Of a stretch of 64,000 nucleotides of DNA, positions 47,129 through 56,050 are shown in pieces (within the stretch, counting starts at the first letter, position 1; each line of letters opens with the position of its first letter). A model generated the notes under the pieces. That model searched no databases. It worked only from the letters and a program-made list of their open reading frames with translations, and was not told where the DNA came from. The DNA is from Streptococcus devriesei DSM 19639. GTDB taxonomy: Bacteria > Bacillota > Bacilli > Lactobacillales > Streptococcaceae. Location of the stretch: contig NZ_KE384084.1 of the NCBI RefSeq assembly GCF_000423725.1, forward strand, positions 446,222 through 510,221. The letters run 5' to 3'. The position numbers and the translations under genes were made by a program.

Positions 47129-48286
47129 TTAAACCTTTATTGTAAATACTTTTAAATAATTGCTGCTTTCATCTTTGTCATTGACAGCAAAATCACTGGG
47201 TAACTGCTGCAAGTCAAGATAAGTATGCGGTCGTTTCCCAAAACCTTTTTCAAGCTGTTTTTTAAACTGAGCTGCGGTCATATTAGAAGCATTGGTTGAA
47301 GCAATTATCAAACCATCCTCAGCCAAAATCTCAAGTCCCTGACTAATTAACTTATGGTAGTCTTTCGAAACAGAGAACGTCTCTTTTTTATTTCTCGCAA
47401 AACTCGGCGGATCAATAATCAAAACATCAAAGGTCAGCTGATGGCGCTTAGCATATTTTAAATAAGCAAAAACATCCATAACAACCAGCTGATGCTGATC
47501 CATTTCCAAATGATTGACCTTAAAATGAGCTATAGAAAGCTCCTTAGAACGTTTGGCAAGATCCACTGATGTCGTCGCAACAGCGCCGCCCATGGCAGCT
47601 GCAACAGAAAAAGCAGCTGTATAAGAAAATAAATTTAAGACCCTTTTCCCGGCAGCCAGACCGTTTACCAAACCGTTACGTACCTGATGCTGATCCAAAA
47701 AGATACCTGTCATTAAGCCATCGTTTAAGAAAACACTGTAAGATACGCCGTTTTCTAAAACTGTAAAGCTCTTGGGTGCTTCTTGACCGTACAAATGAGC
47801 TGATTCATAATCAGGCCCCTTGAAGCGAATTTTTTCATAGGCTCCTAAAAATTCCGGATAAACCTGACGAAAAGCAGCAGCAATCTGATCTCTCAGCTGG
47901 TAAACAAAGGCATTGTACCAAGAAAAAAGAGCAAACTGACCATAGCAATCGACAGTTAAGCCGCCAAAACAATCGCCGTCCTGATTGAAAAGACGATAGG
48001 CTGTTGTTAAATCAGAGTTTGCCAAAGACTGTCGCTTTTTCTTAGCCTTTTGAAACAGCTCAGCAAAATAAGCCTGGTTGAGTGTCACTTTTTTGGATGA
48101 CACCAACCAGCCAACTCCCTTATTTTGCTTGGACAGATAAGCTGTTCCCAAAAAATCGCCTGCCTGAGAATACAGATAAACCGTCTGGTCACTCAAACGT
48201 ATATTCGGAAAATCGTTACTGTTTAATAACTGAACTCCCCGTTTAAGCTTTTTTTCTGCCGAAGAACCCACCATAAGTCTATTCAT
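47129..48286 (-). CDS. Class I SAM-dependent rRNA methyltransferase, RlmI-like
   Basis: A 385-residue protein: N-terminal PUA RNA-binding domain, then a Rossmann methyltransferase with VLNLFSYTAAFSVAAAMGGA, SVDLAKRS, VLIIDPPSFARNKKE and a final segment with SNYLKVF. Close to RlmI, which methylates C1962 of 23S rRNA. It is the first gene of the aro block, as in other streptococci. The -10 box sits only 7 bases before ATG 48286, which would make the transcript leaderless. A start at 48295 would overlap the -10. Confidence 0.88.
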   Translation of the reverse strand: MNRLMVGSSAEKKLKRGVQLLNSNDFPNIRLSDQTVYLYSQAGDFLGTAYLSKQNKGVGWLVSSKKVTLNQAYFAELFQKAKKKRQSLANSDLTTAYRLFNQDGDCFGGLTVDCYGQFALFSWYNAFVYQLRDQIAAAFRQVYPEFLGAYEKIRFKGPDYESAHLYGQEAPKSFTVLENGVSYSVFLNDGLMTGIFLDQHQVRNGLVNGLAAGKRVLNLFSYTAAFSVAAAMGGAVATTSVDLAKRSKELSIAHFKVNHLEMDQHQLVVMDVFAYLKYAKRHQLTFDVLIIDPPSFARNKKETFSVSKDYHKLISQGLEILAEDGLIIASTNASNMTAAQFKKQLEKGFGKRPHTYLDLQQLPSDFAVNDKDESSNYLKVFTIKV

Positions 48287-48293
48287 AACAACC

Positions 48294-48299
48294 ATTATA
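48294..48299 (-). promoter_or_regulatory. Extended -10 promoter of the aro operon
   Basis: On the minus strand TGTTATAAT (extended -10, TGnTATAAT). The expected start point, 6-8 bases on, falls on the A of the RlmI-like ATG at 48286. Confidence 0.55.
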
Positions 48300-48416
48300 A
48301 CAAAAAATTAAGAAATTTTCTCCCTTAAAAAAACATTTCTTCTATATGCCAAAAATAAATTTATGTTATAATCAAATAATAAGATTTTATCTTTAAAATG
48401 ATAAGGAATCGGTATA

Positions 48417-50573
48417 ATGAAAAAAATAGTTAAATTTCTCCTAAGCGTTGTCAAGACGCGTTTAGGATTTATTTTGACACTTGTGCTCATTTATTGGCTC
48501 AAAACGCTATGGGCTTATAATATTGATTTTAGTTTAGATATAGGAAATTCCTATCAGTTTCTTTTAACATTGATTAATCCTATTCCGGTATCTCTGCTGC
48601 TTCTGGGACTGAGCCTTTACATAAAAAATACACGCGCTTTTTACATTGTGACAGCTGTTATTTACACTGTCCTCAATGTTTTATTATTTGCAAATTCGAT
48701 TTATTTCAGGGAATTTTCAGATTTCATTACGGTCAGTGCAGCTCTCGCCAGCAGTAAAACTTCTGCCGGCTTAGGAGCCTCAGCCCTTAATTTATTAAGG
48801 CCTTGGGATGCTATCTATATTTTAGATTACATCGTCTTCATCACGCTTTTTTCGCTTAAAAAAATCTCTTTTGATTCCAGACCTTTTAATAAGAGAGCCA
48901 GCTTTGCTATTTCAGCACTGTCAGGACTTTTCTTTTCGGTCAATCTCTTCATGGCCGAAATTGACCGACCGGAATTGCTGACACGCGGCTTTTCGAATAT
49001 CTACATTGTTCGTGCCTTGGGTCTTCCGGCTTTCAGCGCCTACAGTGCCAATCAGACCTATCAAACGCAAAAGGTACGCTCTGAGGCGACTGCCGATGAA
49101 CTCGGTACTGTCAAGGAATACATCAAGGAGCATTACGCCGCTCCAAATCCTAAATATTATGGCATTGCCAAGGGTAAAAATGTTATCGTCCTTCACTTGG
49201 AGAGTTTCCAGCAGTTCCTGCTTGATTATAAACTCAATGTTGATGGCAAAGAGTATGTTGTCACACCTTTCCTCAACTCCCTTTACCATTCCAAAGAAAC
49301 ATTTGCTTTTTCGAACTTCTTCCATCAGGTTAAGGCCGGTAAGACATCCGATGCTGAGACCCTCATGGAAACATCGCTTTTTGGTCTCAATCAAGGCTCT
49401 TTCTTTGTTCAATACGGCGGTGATAATACCCAACAGGCTGCACCTCATATCCTCAATGATACCAATAACTACAGCAGCGCTGTCTTTCACGGTAATATCG
49501 GTACCTTCTGGAATCGCAATAATGCCTATAAACAGTTAGGCTATCAGCATTTCTTTGACCAGTCCTACATGTCTAAAATGACCAAGGATAATTCCTTCCA
49601 GTACGGTCTTAATGATAAAGTTATGTTCTCAGACTCCATCAAGTATCTGGAGCATCTGCAGCAGCCTTTTTATACCAAGTTTATTACGGTATCCAACCAC
49701 TATCCTTACCAAAGCTTGGCCGGCGATGACACCGGTTTTCCTCTTGCTAAGACAGATGATGAAACCATCAATGGTTACTTTGCAACTGCTAACTATCTAG
49801 ATTCTGCCATCAAAAGTTTCTTTGATTATTTGAAAGCCTCCGGCTTGTACAAAAATTCGATTATTGTCCTATACGGTGACCATTACGGTATCGCTAATTC
49901 AAGAAATACCGATCTCGCGCCGCTTCTGGGCAAGGATCCGCAGACATGGACAGAATACAACAATGCTATGCTGCAACGCGTTCCTTACATGATTCATGTT
50001 CCCGGAACAGACAAGGGCTTCATCAGCAATACCTACGGCGGTGAAGTTGATGCCCTGCCGACCTTGCTTCATCTGCTTGGAATTGACAGCAAGAACTATG
50101 TTGAATTAGGTCAGGACCTACTGTCGCCTGCTAATAAGCAACTGGTTGCTTTCCGTTCTGAAGGCAACTACATCACTCCTAACTATACCAACTACAGCGG
50201 ACGTGTCTACGATACTAAAACAGGTGTTGAAATCACCAACCCTGATGAGATAACAACCGCAAAACTCAAAGAACTCCGTGAAGCGGCTGATAAACAGCTT
50301 GATATGAGCGACGAGATTCAAACCGGAGACCTGCTGCGCTTTGATAAGGACAGCGGTCTAAAACCGATTAACATCAGTTCTATCTCATATAAGAACGATT
50401 CCCTTGCTTCTCTGAAAAAGATTGAAAAGAAATTAGGTCAGAATTCGACCAGCCTTTACAGCAAAAACGGCAATAAATCAACACAAGATTTGTATAAAGC
50501 ACCGAGCTATAAGGAATTACATCCGGAAGCAGCCAAGGAATCCTCATCAACAAACACAGATTCGAAAAAATAG
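48417..50573 (+). CDS. ltaS: Lipoteichoic acid synthase family protein (LtaS-type)
   Basis: 718 residues: five N-terminal membrane helices (about 1-175), then an extracellular sulfatase/phosphoglycerol transferase domain. Catalytic Thr in VKAGKTSDAETLMETS; metal residues in NVIVLHLESFQ (Glu), GTFWNRN (the Trp/Asn region) and VLYGDHYG (Asp-His). The tail is rich in S, K, N and T. LtaS polymerises glycerol-phosphate from phosphatidylglycerol onto the glycolipid anchor. It is divergent from the rlmI-aro operon, with its own extended -10 (TGTTATAAT, 48360s), and ends in a terminator. Confidence 0.9.
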   Translation: MKKIVKFLLSVVKTRLGFILTLVLIYWLKTLWAYNIDFSLDIGNSYQFLLTLINPIPVSLLLLGLSLYIKNTRAFYIVTAVIYTVLNVLLFANSIYFREFSDFITVSAALASSKTSAGLGASALNLLRPWDAIYILDYIVFITLFSLKKISFDSRPFNKRASFAISALSGLFFSVNLFMAEIDRPELLTRGFSNIYIVRALGLPAFSAYSANQTYQTQKVRSEATADELGTVKEYIKEHYAAPNPKYYGIAKGKNVIVLHLESFQQFLLDYKLNVDGKEYVVTPFLNSLYHSKETFAFSNFFHQVKAGKTSDAETLMETSLFGLNQGSFFVQYGGDNTQQAAPHILNDTNNYSSAVFHGNIGTFWNRNNAYKQLGYQHFFDQSYMSKMTKDNSFQYGLNDKVMFSDSIKYLEHLQQPFYTKFITVSNHYPYQSLAGDDTGFPLAKTDDETINGYFATANYLDSAIKSFFDYLKASGLYKNSIIVLYGDHYGIANSRNTDLAPLLGKDPQTWTEYNNAMLQRVPYMIHVPGTDKGFISNTYGGEVDALPTLLHLLGIDSKNYVELGQDLLSPANKQLVAFRSEGNYITPNYTNYSGRVYDTKTGVEITNPDEITTAKLKELREAADKQLDMSDEIQTGDLLRFDKDSGLKPINISSISYKNDSLASLKKIEKKLGQNSTSLYSKNGNKSTQDLYKAPSYKELHPEAAKESSSTNTDSKK

Positions 50574-50581
50574 CCCTGAAA

Positions 50582-50626
50582 AAAAAGGATTGGGACAAAG
50601 CACAATGCTCTCTCCCAGTCCTTTTT
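50582..50626 (+). terminator. Terminator of ltaS
   Basis: AAAAAGGATTGGGA (50582-50595) pairs with TCCCAGTCCTTTTT (50613-50626) with one G-U pair. Confidence 0.8.
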
Positions 50627-50773
50627 AAGTATGGACATTTTATTGACGAGACCGGACGCCCAACTGGACAAGCAATTTAAATCAAATGGATTTTATTTGC
50701 TGGCTCTAGCTGCGTCTGGCAGATGTCTTATAATTGACAGACACATTCTTCATACTGTCGTTGCTGAATACTA

Positions 50774-50803
50774 AAAAAGCGGGACACTGTCATCCCACTT
50801 TTT
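50774..50803 (-). terminator. Terminator of the infC-rpmI-rplT operon
   Basis: AAAAAGCGGGA and TCCCACTTTTT with one mismatch; T run on the minus strand, 5 bases after the rplT stop. Confidence 0.75.
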
Positions 50804-50808
50804 GTTTC

Positions 50809-51168
50809 TTATTTGCCCAGCTTTTCTTTAGCTGCATCTGCAAGAGCTGTGAAAGCTGCTGCATCATTAACTGCTAAGTCAGCAAGCATCTTGCGGTTAA
50901 CTTCAATTTCAGCAAGTTTCAAACCATGCATCAATTGTGAGTATGAAAGTCCGTTCATACGAGCTGCCGCATTGATACGAGTGATCCATAATTTACGGAA
51001 ATCACGTTTCTTTTGACGGCGGTCACGGTAGGCATAGTAATATGAATTCATTACTTGTTCTTTTGCTGTACGGAACAAGATATGCTTTGCACCATAGTAA
51101 CCTTTAGCTAATTTTAAAATACGTTTACGACGTTTGCGTGAAACAACGCCACCTTTAACACGAGCCAT
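50809..51168 (-). CDS. rplT: 50S ribosomal protein L20
   Basis: 119 residues, very basic ([47 protein letters not shown]). It is an assembly protein of the 50S subunit that also represses its own operon by binding the infC leader in Bacillus. Third gene of the usual infC-rpmI-rplT operon; length normal. Confidence 0.98.
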   Translation of the reverse strand: MARVKGGVVSRKRRKRILKLAKGYYGAKHILFRTAKEQVMNSYYYAYRDRRQKKRDFRKLWITRINAAARMNGLSYSQLMHGLKLAEIEVNRKMLADLAVNDAAAFTALADAAKEKLGK

Positions 51169-51218
51169 TTATTGATCCTCCAATAGTTCTTTCTAATTTT
51201 CTAAACTGCCAGCTGCGC

Positions 51219-51419
51219 TTATTTCAAGCGAGTAAGCATTGATTTGATACGTTTGAAATCTCCTGAATGCACCATTGATGCCTTACGGAGATGACGACGC
51301 TGCTTCTTAGTTTTACCATGGAAACGGTGTGATGTATAAGCGCGGAAGCGTTTCAATCCACCTGAACCTGTACGTTTAAAACGTTTAGCTGATGCGCGGT
51401 GTGTTTTTTGTTTTGGCAT
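51219..51419 (-). CDS. rpmI: 50S ribosomal protein L35
   Basis: 66 residues, basic, starting [21 protein letters not shown] with [16 protein letters not shown]. Second gene of infC-rpmI-rplT; length and sequence typical. Confidence 0.98.
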   Translation of the reverse strand: MPKQKTHRASAKRFKRTGSGGLKRFRAYTSHRFHGKTKKQRRHLRKASMVHSGDFKRIKSMLTRLK

Positions 51420-51453
51420 TTTAATATTCTCCTACTTTACTATTTTTATCGAC

Positions 51454-51975
51454 TTATTTTTTGTCTGGAATTGGTGCAAGCTGCATAAACATTTGACGGC
51501 CATCCATTTTAGCTCTTTGCTCAATAATCGCAATATCCTGCGTTGCTTCAGCAAAATCAGCTAACACCTTTGCTCCGATTTCCTTATGAGTGATCATACG
51601 TCCTCTGAAACGAATAGAAACTTTGACCTTATTTCCTTTTTCAAGGAATTTGCGACCATTGCGGAGTTTAGTCTCAAAATCACCTTTGTCAATAACAGGA
51701 CTGAGACGGACTTCCTTAACAGTCACAACGCTTTGTTTTTTGCGCTGCTCCTTTTGTTTCTTCTGATACTCAAATTTGAACTTACCATAGTCCATGATAC
51801 GAGCAACAGGCGGTGTAGCCTGCGGCTGAATTAAAACTAAGTCAACATTGGCATTATCAGCCATAGACTGTGCTTCTGCCAGTGGCTTAATTCCTAGTTG
51901 TTCACCATCAAGGCCAATAAGACGAACTTCGCGAACACGAATTTCATCATTAATGAACAAATCTTTTTTAGCTAT
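51454..51975 (-). CDS. infC: Translation initiation factor IF-3 (probable ATA start)
   Basis: About 173 residues from [19 protein letters not shown] to APIPDKK: N-domain, lysine-rich linker ([15 protein letters not shown]) and C-domain ([22 protein letters not shown]). No ATG/GTG/TTG gives the right N terminus after a ribosome binding site. AAAGGGGTG followed 6 nt later by ATA (51973-51975) matches the rare-codon initiation used by infC for autocontrol. Upstream in-frame ATGs at 52034 and 52104 lie inside the leader hairpin or before it and lack ribosome binding sites. Confidence 0.9.
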   Translation of the reverse strand: MAKKDLFINDEIRVREVRLIGLDGEQLGIKPLAEAQSMADNANVDLVLIQPQATPPVARIMDYGKFKFEYQKKQKEQRKKQSVVTVKEVRLSPVIDKGDFETKLRNGRKFLEKGNKVKVSIRFRGRMITHKEIGAKVLADFAEATQDIAIIEQRAKMDGRQMFMQLAPIPDKK

Positions 51976-52136
51976 GTTCTTCACCCCTTTAAATTTTTTC
52001 GAGAAAAACGAAAGCGGACTTGACATTTCAAGCCCGCACACATACATAATTTTCCTTATATAACAGGAATTTTGACATGTTGGGCCAGACAACCTTAGTC
52101 GCAAGGCGAGAAGTTCTCACTTCTGCTTTTCTCACT
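51976..52136 (-). promoter_or_regulatory. infC leader RNA with attenuator (L20-leader-like)
   Basis: About 160 nt of 5' leader. A GCGGGCTTGA/TCAAGTCCGC stem (52014-52037), followed on the minus strand by TTTCGTTTTT, forms an intrinsic terminator just before the infC ribosome binding site. A second hairpin around GAAGTGAGAACTTC lies upstream. It fits L20-controlled attenuation known for Bacillus infC; that the same protein acts here is inference. Confidence 0.6.
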
Positions 52137-52143
52137 GTTAACC

Positions 52144-52172
52144 AGTATAACATGCCAATTAATGACTGTCAA
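52144..52172 (-). promoter_or_regulatory. Promoter of infC-rpmI-rplT, inside the end of cmk
   Basis: On the minus strand TTGACA (52167-52172) and TATACT (52144-52149) with an exact 17-bp spacer. The -35 is made of the last codons of cmk. Confidence 0.8.
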
Positions 52173-52839
52173 TCATTTTCTTTGCTTTTTCTTCAATAAA
52201 CTGTACAACACCATCAATTGTCACACCTGTTGTGTCAAAAGTAATGGCATCCTCAGCTGCCTTGAGCGGAGAAACCTTTCGGTGGCTGTCCTTGTAGTCG
52301 CGCGATGAAATTTCTCTCTTGAGCTTAGCTAAATCAGTTTCAATTCCTTTTTCAAGATTTTCCTTATAGCGGCGTTCAGCCCTTTCGTCAACAGAAGCAA
52401 CCAGAAAAATCTTCAACTCGGCATCCGGTAAAACAACTGTTCCGATATCACGGCCATCCATGACAATACCGCCCTGATCAGCAATCTGACGCTGAAGTTC
52501 CACCAAGGTTTCACGCACTAGAGGTAAGGCTGATACTGTAGACACATTATTGGTCACATCATTTTCCCGAATAGGAAGGCTGACATCAACATCTCCGACA
52601 AAGACTAGCTGCTGCCCATCCTCGCGGCGGCCAAAACTAATGGGATATTCTTGTAACAGTTTAACAATAGCGTCTTCATCCGTCAAAGCAACATCATGCT
52701 GAAGGGCCAGATAAGTCGCGGAACGGTACATAGATCCTGTATCCAAATAAGTATAACCCAGATCCTTCGCAATAATTTTAGCAACCGTACTCTTCCCGCT
52801 TGAAGCAGGTCCGTCAATAGCAATTTTAATTCCTGTCAT
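52159..52839 (-). CDS. cmk: Cytidylate kinase
   Basis: A 226-residue NMP kinase: P-loop [26 protein letters not shown], the CMP-specific insert and [21 protein letters not shown]. It phosphorylates CMP and dCMP. It lies 9 bases after the LysM-protein gene and is followed by infC, the usual streptococcal order. Confidence 0.97.
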   Translation of the reverse strand: MTGIKIAIDGPASSGKSTVAKIIAKDLGYTYLDTGSMYRSATYLALQHDVALTDEDAIVKLLQEYPISFGRREDGQQLVFVGDVDVSLPIRENDVTNNVSTVSALPLVRETLVELQRQIADQGGIVMDGRDIGTVVLPDAELKIFLVASVDERAERRYKENLEKGIETDLAKLKREISSRDYKDSHRKVSPLKAAEDAITFDTTGVTIDGVVQFIEEKAKKMIDSH

Positions 52840-52848
52840 ACAATCCCC

Positions 52849-53343
52849 TTACTTAATTTTGATATTATCACCGGGATTGGCATACCAATATCCCTTTGTC
52901 ATGTGATCCGGATTTAACTCGTAAAGTTTCTCAACAGAAATACCTGCACGCGAAGCAATAGCTGCCGCACCTTCACCGCCTTGAACAGTAAGGGTATCTT
53001 CTCCATCTGAAGAAGTCGTTGTCTCTGCTTGAGTAGTCTCAGCCTCAGTTGTTTCTGTCACTGTTTGTTCTTCCGACTCAGAAGACTGGCTGGCTTCCTT
53101 TTTAGATTTTTTAACGGTCTTGGAAGAACCATAAAATCCTGAAGTCGCCGCTTTCTCATCGCTGCCGCCATTAGAAGTATAAAGTACAAAAAATAAAATA
53201 CCAATAATAATTAAGAAAAAAAGACTCAGTAAAATCGTTAAAACCGGTGTACTGACAGCACGGTCATCTTTCGAATTTCTTGTTAATTCTTTATTTTCAG
53301 TATCTGTTTCTGTTACTTTTTCTTCCCACGGTTTGTTGGACAT
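52849..53343 (-). CDS. Membrane-anchored LysM protein (SAG1386/EF1546-like)
   Basis: 164 residues: a charged cytoplasmic N terminus, one membrane helix (VLTILLSLFFLIIIGILFFVLY), an extracellular S/E/T-rich linker (about 75-120, with TEAETTQAETTTSS), and a C-terminal LysM-like domain (TVQGGEGAAAIASRAGISVEKLYELNPDHM). It would bind peptidoglycan from a membrane anchor. ATG 53343 has GGGGG 5 nt upstream. Upstream of cmk. Confidence 0.85.
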   Translation of the reverse strand: MSNKPWEEKVTETDTENKELTRNSKDDRAVSTPVLTILLSLFFLIIIGILFFVLYTSNGGSDEKAATSGFYGSSKTVKKSKKEASQSSESEEQTVTETTEAETTQAETTTSSDGEDTLTVQGGEGAAAIASRAGISVEKLYELNPDHMTKGYWYANPGDNIKIK

Positions 53344-53388
53344 GATTTCCCCCTTGTTAAATATCAATAATAGTATTACAATGTTACT

Positions 53389-53583
53389 ATGAAAGTAGCT
53401 ATTATCCCAGAAAAATGTATTGCCTGCGGGCTTTGTCAGACTTATTCAGCTGTCTTTGATTACGATGATGACGGCATTGTCAAATTTGCAGGCAGCAGCG
53501 AAAATGTTAAAACCTTTATCGAAGATCCCGCTATTCTTACTGCAGTCAAATCTTGTCCAACAAAAGCACTTACTTTACCGTAA
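53389..53583 (+). CDS. Ferredoxin
   Basis: A 64-residue single-cluster ferredoxin: CIACGLC near the N terminus and the distal Cys in KSCPTKAL, giving four Cys for one 4Fe-4S cluster. Acidic. It is divergent from the LysM gene; its last 9 bases overlap, tail to tail, with the EbsA-like gene on the other strand. Confidence 0.93.
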   Translation: MKVAIIPEKCIACGLCQTYSAVFDYDDDGIVKFAGSSENVKTFIEDPAILTAVKSCPTKALTLP

Positions 53584-54060
53584 GGGCTTTTTTTCGTCCT
53601 TGTAAGCTTCAAAATAATCCAGATTCACAAAATTATCAATCAGCTCAACTTCACCTTTAAAATCCGGATGAACAGCCAAATCATCTAAGAAATATTTTTT
53701 CGGCCACTTCCGCATGTAAAAGAGACTTTTCTTTTTATCTTTGACAAACAGCGTTACTGTTGATTTTGTGACTTCTACTTTTTCAATATCAGCAATAATA
53801 ATCTTAGAAGGTCTGAATATATTTAAGGATACAACTCTTAAAATACCCTTATCTTCAATAATGAAGTAGCGGTGAAACCCAATGCCGACCAAAACAACAA
53901 AGGCAATAAACAAAATAAAGAAATACTGCGGAATGCTGGTTTGCTCATACAAAAGTGATAAGGCAATGAAAATCGGCATAATGGCAATGGACCAATAGAT
54001 GATCAGCCAGGACAGTTCGGGCTGCCAATGATATCTCACTTTCCCAAATATTTTAATCAC
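53575..54060 (-). CDS. EbsA-like membrane protein
   Basis: A 161-residue protein with two membrane helices (about residues 18-39 and 46-63), then a basic cytoplasmic domain with RKWPKKYFLDDLAVHPDFKGEVELIDN. It matches EbsA-type proteins, named for a presumed role in surface display of enterococcal aggregation substance; function is uncertain. It overlaps the convergent ferredoxin gene by 9 bases. Confidence 0.78.
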   Translation of the reverse strand: MIKIFGKVRYHWQPELSWLIIYWSIAIMPIFIALSLLYEQTSIPQYFFILFIAFVVLVGIGFHRYFIIEDKGILRVVSLNIFRPSKIIIADIEKVEVTKSTVTLFVKDKKKSLFYMRKWPKKYFLDDLAVHPDFKGEVELIDNFVNLDYFEAYKDEKKPLR

Positions 54061-54116
54061 TTATACTTCCTCCATATTACATTATTTTATCATAGTTAAG
54101 TGATTTTTTCCAAAAT

Positions 54117-55337
54117 TTAATGCCTGAACCTAGCTATGCCTATAATGACTTCAACTGCTTTCTGCATAGTCTCTAAGCTGACAAACTCAAAGCGGCCGTG
54201 CATGTTTTCACCACCTGCAAAAAGATTAGGTGTCGGCAGTCCCATAAAAGATATTTTAGAGCCGTCTGTCCCACCTCGAATAGGCTCAATAACAGGTTTT
54301 ATCGCTAAATCTTCCATCACCTTCTTAGCGATAGTAACACAGGTCATATCTTTCTCGATTACTTTTCGCATATTGTAATATTGGTCATGAAGTTCAAGCT
54401 GTACCCGTTTTGTTCCTAGCTGTGCGTTCATTTTTTCAGCAATTTGCTGCATCAAGGCTTTACGATCAGCAAAGCTCTTATCCTCAAAATCGCGGATAAT
54501 GTATGAACTGCATGCCTCTTCTACTGTTCCGTTAAGACTAAGCAAATGATAAAAGCCTTGATAGCCGTCTGTCTTCTCAGGACGATCATCAGCAGGCAAT
54601 TGCTCATGAAAATCAATAGCCAGCTGCAGTGCATTGACCATCTGATTTTTAGCAGTTCCCGGATGAACATTGCGTCCCAAAAAATTAATTTCTGCCGCTG
54701 CCGCACTGAACGTTTCATACTGCAGCTCTCCAAGCGGTCCTCCGTCCACAGTATAGGCAAAATCAACATCAAAATCAGCCACATCAAATTTATCAGCACC
54801 GATGCCGATTTCTTCATCCGGCCCAAAGCCAACACGAATTTCGCTGTGCTCAATTTCAGGATGACTGGCCAGATATTCCACTGCTGTCATAATTTCAGCA
54901 ATTCCAGACTTATCATCGCTTCCTAATAAGGTTGTTCCGTCTGTCGTAATCAGAGTCTGTCCGATATAGTTTTTAAGATTAGGAAAGTCTGCCGGATCAA
55001 GAGTAAAATCGGTCTGACCAAGCTGAATAGAGCTGCCATCATAGTGTTCAATAACTTGCGGATTCACACCTTCAGCATTAAAATCAGCCGTATCCATATG
55101 GGCAATAAAGCCAATTTTATAAGGAAAATCACCATTGGCAGGTAAGGTTCCTACTAAGTAACCGTTAGGCAAATAGTGGACATTTTTGAGACCGATGCTT
55201 TCCATTTCCGGTTTTAAAATAGTCAATGCAAAGTCAACTTGACCTTGCGTTGTCGGAGTTTTCGTACTGTTTGCATCGCTTCTTGTATTGATTTTAACAT
55301 AAGTTAAAAAGCGTTTTAACAAATTATCGTAAGTCAT
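54117..55337 (-). CDS. pepT: Peptidase T (tripeptidase)
   Basis: A 406-residue M20 zinc aminopeptidase. Metal residues in [21 protein letters not shown] and GPDEEIG; dimer-domain [44 protein letters not shown] near the C terminus. It releases the N-terminal residue from tripeptides. A separate transcription unit. Confidence 0.96.
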   Translation of the reverse strand: MTYDNLLKRFLTYVKINTRSDANSTKTPTTQGQVDFALTILKPEMESIGLKNVHYLPNGYLVGTLPANGDFPYKIGFIAHMDTADFNAEGVNPQVIEHYDGSSIQLGQTDFTLDPADFPNLKNYIGQTLITTDGTTLLGSDDKSGIAEIMTAVEYLASHPEIEHSEIRVGFGPDEEIGIGADKFDVADFDVDFAYTVDGGPLGELQYETFSAAAAEINFLGRNVHPGTAKNQMVNALQLAIDFHEQLPADDRPEKTDGYQGFYHLLSLNGTVEEACSSYIIRDFEDKSFADRKALMQQIAEKMNAQLGTKRVQLELHDQYYNMRKVIEKDMTCVTIAKKVMEDLAIKPVIEPIRGGTDGSKISFMGLPTPNLFAGGENMHGRFEFVSLETMQKAVEVIIGIARFRH

Positions 55338-55369
55338 TTTCTACCTCTTATCCTCTTAATTATAACAGA

Positions 55370-55395
55370 AAAAACCACAGATATCTGTGGTTTTT
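55370..55395. terminator. Perfect palindromic terminator
   Basis: AAAAACCACAGAT and its exact complement ATCTGTGGTTTTT, between the lipoprotein gene and pepT. Confidence 0.8.
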
Positions 55396-55425
55396 GAAAT
55401 ATTATTCAGAATTTTTTCAGTCTTA

Positions 55426-56034
55426 TTAATGCTGCGATACATGATAATAAGCGTCATCTGCCAGCTTATTACTGCTCAAACTCTCAGAAGAAATGATGCG
55501 ATCTTTTGATTTATCAGTTGTATCTGTTCGCCCGTTTGAAAAGTACTGCTGCGGCAATGCATGGTTTGCAGGGACCATATAGAGGGTCACATTTGTTTTG
55601 TTCCCTGTTTCTACATTCAGCAAGAGAATACCATCCTGATCAATATCCAGCAGACTGACTGTCATTCCAGAAGTTGTCAAGCCTTGCGCATTAAAGCTGA
55701 GAATCTGACCTTGCCCATTCTTCCAGGTTCCTGCTGCAGTGCTGTAATCAGCTTTTAAGATAGCACCTGTATCAATAGGAGCAAGATTTTCTGCCTCATG
55801 GCTCTCTTCACTAGAAGAACTGGATGACTGACTGCTTTCCGGAGCAGTCTCTGTTGTTTTCTCTTGTTCAGATGAGCTATGCTTATCGCTCTTCTGTGAC
55901 TTCGTCTGCAGACTTGTTTTAGGTGAAGCTGATTTTTCTCCGCCATGATCCTTTTTCTGAGCTGAACAGCCAACAAGAAGAACAACTGACAACAGTATAA
56001 TCGCAAGGCTTCTGAAAATAGGTTTCATTTTCAT
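55426..56034 (-). CDS. Lipoprotein (DUF6287-like)
   Basis: 202 residues. A signal peptide with lipobox LLVGC (Cys23) is followed by a low-complexity linker rich in S, K, E and T (about 25-85). The C-terminal domain has APIDTGAILKADYSTAAGTWKNGQGQIL, which resembles streptococcal DUF6287 domains. It lies 17 bases after atlA and is probably co-transcribed with it, so a role at the cell surface linked to autolysin function is possible. Confidence 0.72.
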   Translation of the reverse strand: MKMKPIFRSLAIILLSVVLLVGCSAQKKDHGGEKSASPKTSLQTKSQKSDKHSSSEQEKTTETAPESSQSSSSSSEESHEAENLAPIDTGAILKADYSTAAGTWKNGQGQILSFNAQGLTTSGMTVSLLDIDQDGILLLNVETGNKTNVTLYMVPANHALPQQYFSNGRTDTTDKSKDRIISSESLSSNKLADDAYYHVSQH

Positions 56035-56050
56035 AAATCAAACTCCTTAT

